Assembly: GCF_003260975.1 (NCBI RefSeq)
Contig: NZ_CP030041.1
Location: 4,963,501 to 5,027,500, forward strand
DNA length: 64,000 bases
Reading direction: 5' to 3'
Origin: Echinicola strongylocentroti
Lineage (GTDB): Bacteria; Bacteroidota; Bacteroidia; Cytophagales; Cyclobacteriaceae
Shown: positions 60,457 to 64,000 of the stretch, piece by piece
Layout of the letters: each line of letters starts with the position of its first letter
Position numbering within the stretch: position 1 is the first letter of the stretch
Notes under the pieces: model-generated
What the model was told of the DNA's origin: nothing
Seen by the model: the letters and a program-made list of their open reading frames with translations, nothing else
The model's database searches: none
Translations under genes and position numbers: made by a program

Positions 60457-62775
60457 ATGAAGAAAATAACGATCATATTTTTGCTTTTGTTTGGAGCAAC
60501 GGCAGTTCAAGCTCAGGATAAGTCCAATAAACTGCCCTATAATGATCCTGAGTTTCATGGTGAAATAGGACGGACATACAAGGACTCCGAGATGGACTGG
60601 CCTGATTTTCCCGAGCCCAAAGAAGGAGCCCCTAACGTCATCGTCATTATGCTGGACGATGTGGGTTTTGGGATGACAAGTACTTTTGGTGGGTCAGTTC
60701 CTACGCCGCATTTGGATTCATTGGCTGCGCAGGGGTTAAGGTATAATCGTTTCCACACCACGGCCATCTGCGGACCAACGCGGGCTGCACTGCTCACCGG
60801 TAGAAACCATCACAATGCCGCCACTGGGTTTTTGGCCGAGTGGGCGACAGGCTATCCGAGCTATAACACCCTTATCCCCAGAAGTACGGCTACTATGGGA
60901 AAAGTACTCAAGTATAACGGTATGAACACCTCGTGGTTTGGCAAAAACCACAACACCCCTGATTGGGAAACTTCCGCCGCGGGGCCGTTTGATCGTTGGC
61001 CAACGGGTCTGGGTTTCGATTATTTTTACGGGTTCAATGCTGGGGAAACGGATCAATACAACCCGGTGATTTTTGAAAACACCTTACCCGTAGAGCCCGA
61101 AACCACCCCAGAGGAAGGCTACCATTTTATGACCGATATGACCGATAGGGCCATTTCTTGGCTGCACAGTCAAAAGTCACTGGCACCGGACAAACCTGTA
61201 TTTATGTATTTTGCACCGGGAGCCATTCATGCCCCTCACCATACCCCTAAAGAATGGCGGGACAAGTTTAAAGGGAAGTTTGACCATGGTTGGGACAGGG
61301 AACGGGAAATAATTTATGCCCGTCAGAAAGAAATGGGCGTGATCCCCGCGGATGCGAAACTTTCGCCACGCAATGAAAATATAGACACATGGGCATCGCT
61401 GTCCGATGATGAGAAAAAATTCTACACGCTGCTACAAGAAAATTACGCTGGTTTTATGGCCTTTACCGATCATGAAATTGGGCGTTTGCTACAGACCATT
61501 GGGGAGCTGCCCGATGCTGATAATACCCTCGTCATTTACATCGTCGGAGACAATGGAGCCAGTACAGAAGGTGGCTTGGAAGGCACCTTAAACGAAATTA
61601 AGGCACTGAATGGCATCCAAAGTAAATTGGCCGATAATCTGAAAAAAGCGGATGAAATAGGCGAACCCGGATCAGAGCCGCACATTCCGGTGGGCTGGGG
61701 CATGGCGGCCAACACCCCATTTCCTTGGGCAAAACAAGTGGCCTCACATTTTGGCGGTTCACGAAACCCTATGGTGGTATCCTGGCCAAAAGTCATCGAA
61801 GACAAAGGAACCATCCGTTCTCAATTTCTACATGTGATCGATGTGATGCCAACCATCTTGGAAGCTACAGGCATGGAAGCACCAGCCTACGTGGACGGTG
61901 TCCAACAAAAGCCATTGGATGGAAAGTCCTTTCTGACCACTCTTACGGATAAAGACGCTCCGGAAATCCGTAAAACACAATATTTTGAAATCTTATCGAA
62001 CAGGGCACTCTATCACGACGGTTGGGTGGCTGCGCATCAGCATACCTTGCCATGGAGACAGGATATTGCTCCTGGATATGAAAATGAAACATGGGAACTG
62101 TACAACATCAAAGAAGATTTTTCGGAAGCCGTAAATGTTGCGGATCAGTACCCTGAAAAACTAGAAGAACTGAAAGCAATGTGGGAAGAAGAGGCTAAAA
62201 AGAACCATGTATATCCCCTTGACGATCGGGGTGCTGCAAGGCTTTCGGTTCCCAAACCTTCACTAACGGAAGGGAGAACGTCGTTTACCTTTTATGAAGG
62301 GGCTACACGGATACCGGAAACCGTAGCCCCAAATACCAAGAATACCTCCTGGTCCATGGAAGCCATGCTGGAAACAGCGGCAGGTAACAAGGACGGTGTG
62401 GTCAACGCCATTGGGGGATCCAGCGCTGGTTACGTGCTGTATGTACAAGATGGGTACCCCACTTTCCTTTATAATTTCTTCCAAGATGAAATCACTACGA
62501 TCAAATCCACAAAGAAACTACCCGATGGGCTGGCATCATTGAAAGTGGACTTTCAATACGATGGAGGTGGCCGCGGCAAGGGAGGTGTTTTCACCCTTTA
62601 TATGAACAATGAAAAAGTAGGTGAAACCCGCGTAGATGCCACTGTCCCCGCCCGGTTTGGGATAGATACTTTTGGTATTGGTGAAGATACAGGGTCGCCT
62701 GTGACTACTAATTATGCGGCGCCCTTTGTTTTCCAGGGCAAGATCGCAGAAGTGAATATCGAATTGGAAGAATAA
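60457..62775 (+). CDS. Secreted arylsulfatase
   Basis: 772 residues with a signal peptide (cleavage after AQA near 19). Formylglycine motif C105-G-P-T-R109 in TAICGPTRAALLTGRNHHN, metal ligands in IMLDDVGFG and IVGDNGAS. Long arylsulfatase type, with a C-terminal beta domain (about 600-770). It cleaves sulfate esters. The following gene is 57 nt downstream, so it is probably co-transcribed with the DUF1254 gene. Confidence 0.92.
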   Translation: MKKITIIFLLLFGATAVQAQDKSNKLPYNDPEFHGEIGRTYKDSEMDWPDFPEPKEGAPNVIVIMLDDVGFGMTSTFGGSVPTPHLDSLAAQGLRYNRFHTTAICGPTRAALLTGRNHHNAATGFLAEWATGYPSYNTLIPRSTATMGKVLKYNGMNTSWFGKNHNTPDWETSAAGPFDRWPTGLGFDYFYGFNAGETDQYNPVIFENTLPVEPETTPEEGYHFMTDMTDRAISWLHSQKSLAPDKPVFMYFAPGAIHAPHHTPKEWRDKFKGKFDHGWDREREIIYARQKEMGVIPADAKLSPRNENIDTWASLSDDEKKFYTLLQENYAGFMAFTDHEIGRLLQTIGELPDADNTLVIYIVGDNGASTEGGLEGTLNEIKALNGIQSKLADNLKKADEIGEPGSEPHIPVGWGMAANTPFPWAKQVASHFGGSRNPMVVSWPKVIEDKGTIRSQFLHVIDVMPTILEATGMEAPAYVDGVQQKPLDGKSFLTTLTDKDAPEIRKTQYFEILSNRALYHDGWVAAHQHTLPWRQDIAPGYENETWELYNIKEDFSEAVNVADQYPEKLEELKAMWEEEAKKNHVYPLDDRGAARLSVPKPSLTEGRTSFTFYEGATRIPETVAPNTKNTSWSMEAMLETAAGNKDGVVNAIGGSSAGYVLYVQDGYPTFLYNFFQDEITTIKSTKKLPDGLASLKVDFQYDGGGRGKGGVFTLYMNNEKVGETRVDATVPARFGIDTFGIGEDTGSPVTTNYAAPFVFQGKIAEVNIELEE

Positions 62776-62831
62776 GGAATCTAGGAAGAGAAAAGTACCC
62801 CATACAAACTAAAGTAAATTACTGACAAATA

Positions 62832-64000
62832 ATGAAGAAGATCACAATTTCACTGATTCTAGCCTTGGGCATTACAACTGTCAGAGCCCAGGGGCAGACT
62901 GTTCCATTAAAAAGTGCAACGCTAAAAGGTGACGAAACCATCGAAACGTCGATTGGAGACATAGCGCTTATCGATAGTTATTTTGATACGGAAGCTTCCG
63001 ATAGGCTGTATGACGAAATGGACTACCAGCGGGCCAGCCAAGCGTGGATTTGGGGAATGCCCATGGTGAGTATGATTACCCAGAAAAACGGGCTGGAGGA
63101 GAAATACGGTCTTTCGTCAGAGCATGATATTGCCGTGCTGAAATCGCTGAAGGAAAAACGAGGAATTGTCACTGGAAACCTTACAGTGCCTTATATGTTC
63201 GGGTATGTAGACCTAAAGAAAAGCCCGGTTGTTTTTGAATATCCAGCAGGAGCTACGGCCAGCGGCTTTGTGGATATATGGCAACGTACCGTGACAGACA
63301 TCGGTCAGACTGGGCCTGAGAAAGCCCAAGGGGGAACCTTCATCATCGTGGGCCCCGAAGATGATGTTGAGAAATACAAAAAACCAGGAGTATATACTTA
63401 CCAAAGTGTTTCAAATTTTCTGGTGATTGCCCTGCGGATCCTTGACCCTTCTCCGGCGTATTATGAGAAGTTTAAAAGTGAATTCAAAATGGGTCATGTC
63501 GGCGAACCATTGAAAAAATTCAACTATATCGAAGACAAAGATGTAGAATGGAGTGGGACGGTGCCACGCGGTATTGATTTTTGGGAAACCCTATCGGACA
63601 TCATCGATCATGAACCTATCAGGAAGATCGATAAACCGTGGACGGCAATGCTATTGCCGCTTGGCATAGAAAAAGGAAAGCCCTTTGACCCGACAGAAAG
63701 ACAAAAGGAGATCCTTCTGAAGGGAGGAGCCATGGGAGAGTTGATGGCCAGGAATATTCAGGTAAACCCGCGATATACCAAGCCTTGGTGGGAAGGTACT
63801 TCTTGGTACAAAAGCTACGATTTTTCGGTGCCTCAAGAGACCGACACCCGCTTAGAGCTTGACGAGCGTACCACTTGGTTTTATGAGGCCGTCTACAGCT
63901 CCAAGGGAATGGTAAATCCCCCTGTGGGAGCAGGGCAGGTCTATATGACCAGCAAGCGCGACAATAATGGCGACCTGTTAAGAGCGGACAAGACCTATGT
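62832..64000 (+). CDS. DUF1254/DUF1214 protein, cut by the window end
   Basis: Open from ATG 62832 to the end of the window (389 codons, incomplete). Signal peptide MKKITISLILALGITTVRAQ. DUF1254-like part has YQRASQAWIWGMPMVSM, TVPYMFGYVDL and GTFIIVGPEDD; after about residue 290 the DUF1214-like part begins (TTWFYEAVYSSKGMVNPPVG). Proteins of this pairing are exported and of unknown function, often near sulfatases and hydrolases in marine bacteria. The C-terminus lies outside the window. Confidence 0.85.
   Translation, partial: MKKITISLILALGITTVRAQGQTVPLKSATLKGDETIETSIGDIALIDSYFDTEASDRLYDEMDYQRASQAWIWGMPMVSMITQKNGLEEKYGLSSEHDIAVLKSLKEKRGIVTGNLTVPYMFGYVDLKKSPVVFEYPAGATASGFVDIWQRTVTDIGQTGPEKAQGGTFIIVGPEDDVEKYKKPGVYTYQSVSNFLVIALRILDPSPAYYEKFKSEFKMGHVGEPLKKFNYIEDKDVEWSGTVPRGIDFWETLSDIIDHEPIRKIDKPWTAMLLPLGIEKGKPFDPTERQKEILLKGGAMGELMARNIQVNPRYTKPWWEGTSWYKSYDFSVPQETDTRLELDERTTWFYEAVYSSKGMVNPPVGAGQVYMTSKRDNNGDLLRADKTY

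Overview
The window looks like the chromosome of a marine-type Bacteroidota, most likely order Cytophagales and family Cyclobacteriaceae (Echinicola/Cyclobacterium/Algoriphagus-like). The signs are a SusC/SusD pair, many secreted lipoproteins and sulfatases, a Bacteroidota-style promoter box, DUF3604 and DUF1254 proteins, and phage tail-fibre repeats of the type seen in this phylum. The taxonomic call is inference from gene content; no rRNA is present.

Region 1 (1-21.3 kb) is the right-hand part of a siphovirus-like prophage with HK97-type head genes. In order it has replication genes with a candidate iteron origin, HNH endonuclease, small and large terminase, portal, prohead protease, major capsid protein, connectors, tail tube, a tail-assembly chaperone pair with a -1 slippery heptamer, tape measure, a tRNA-Trp, a reversed three-gene lysogenic-conversion cassette, a 1501-residue tail/fibre protein, holin candidates, GH24 lysozyme and a spanin-like gene. 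It ends at a bidirectional terminator beside the 3' end of a host CAT-anticodon tRNA, which suggests integration there. The integrase and repressor lie outside the window. A 16-bp sequence occurs exactly 48 nt upstream of both the portal and the fibre gene starts.

Region 2 (21.4-31.3 kb) is host backbone: HAD phosphatase, site-2-protease-like membrane protease, an LRR-like protein of unknown function, a PlpD-type patatin autotransporter, a molybdate locus (stand-alone ModE HTH, ModA lipoprotein, di-Mop protein, ModB, ModC) and an acyl-CoA thioesterase.

Region 3 (31.7-52.6 kb) is the most interesting. A phosphonate-type operon (PhnX-like C-P hydrolase, FAD amine oxidase, MDR dehydrogenase, XRE-cupin regulator) is divergent from an organophosphate-antiporter-like MFS gene. 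It is followed by SusC, SusD, a small lipoprotein, a phosphoesterase/PQQ-propeller protein, an NPP-type phosphodiesterase lipoprotein, a sulfatase, an NPCBM glycosidase-like protein and a second secreted phosphoesterase. A 17-bp motif recurs upstream of the regulator (twice), the NPP gene, the sulfatase and the second phosphoesterase, linking the parts into one putative regulon. I propose a SusCD-fed pathway that strips phosphonate or phosphate groups from an organic polymer or lipid outside the cell and breaks the C-P bond inside.

Region 4 (52.6-64 kb) holds a DUF3604 lipoprotein, a decayed second DUF3604 copy, a parvulin-like isomerase, a HupE/UreJ membrane protein, a TonB-dependent receptor, an arylsulfatase and a DUF1254/DUF1214 protein cut by the window end. 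Its function is unknown. Intergenic palindromes and dispersed repeats are frequent from 24.8 kb onward.
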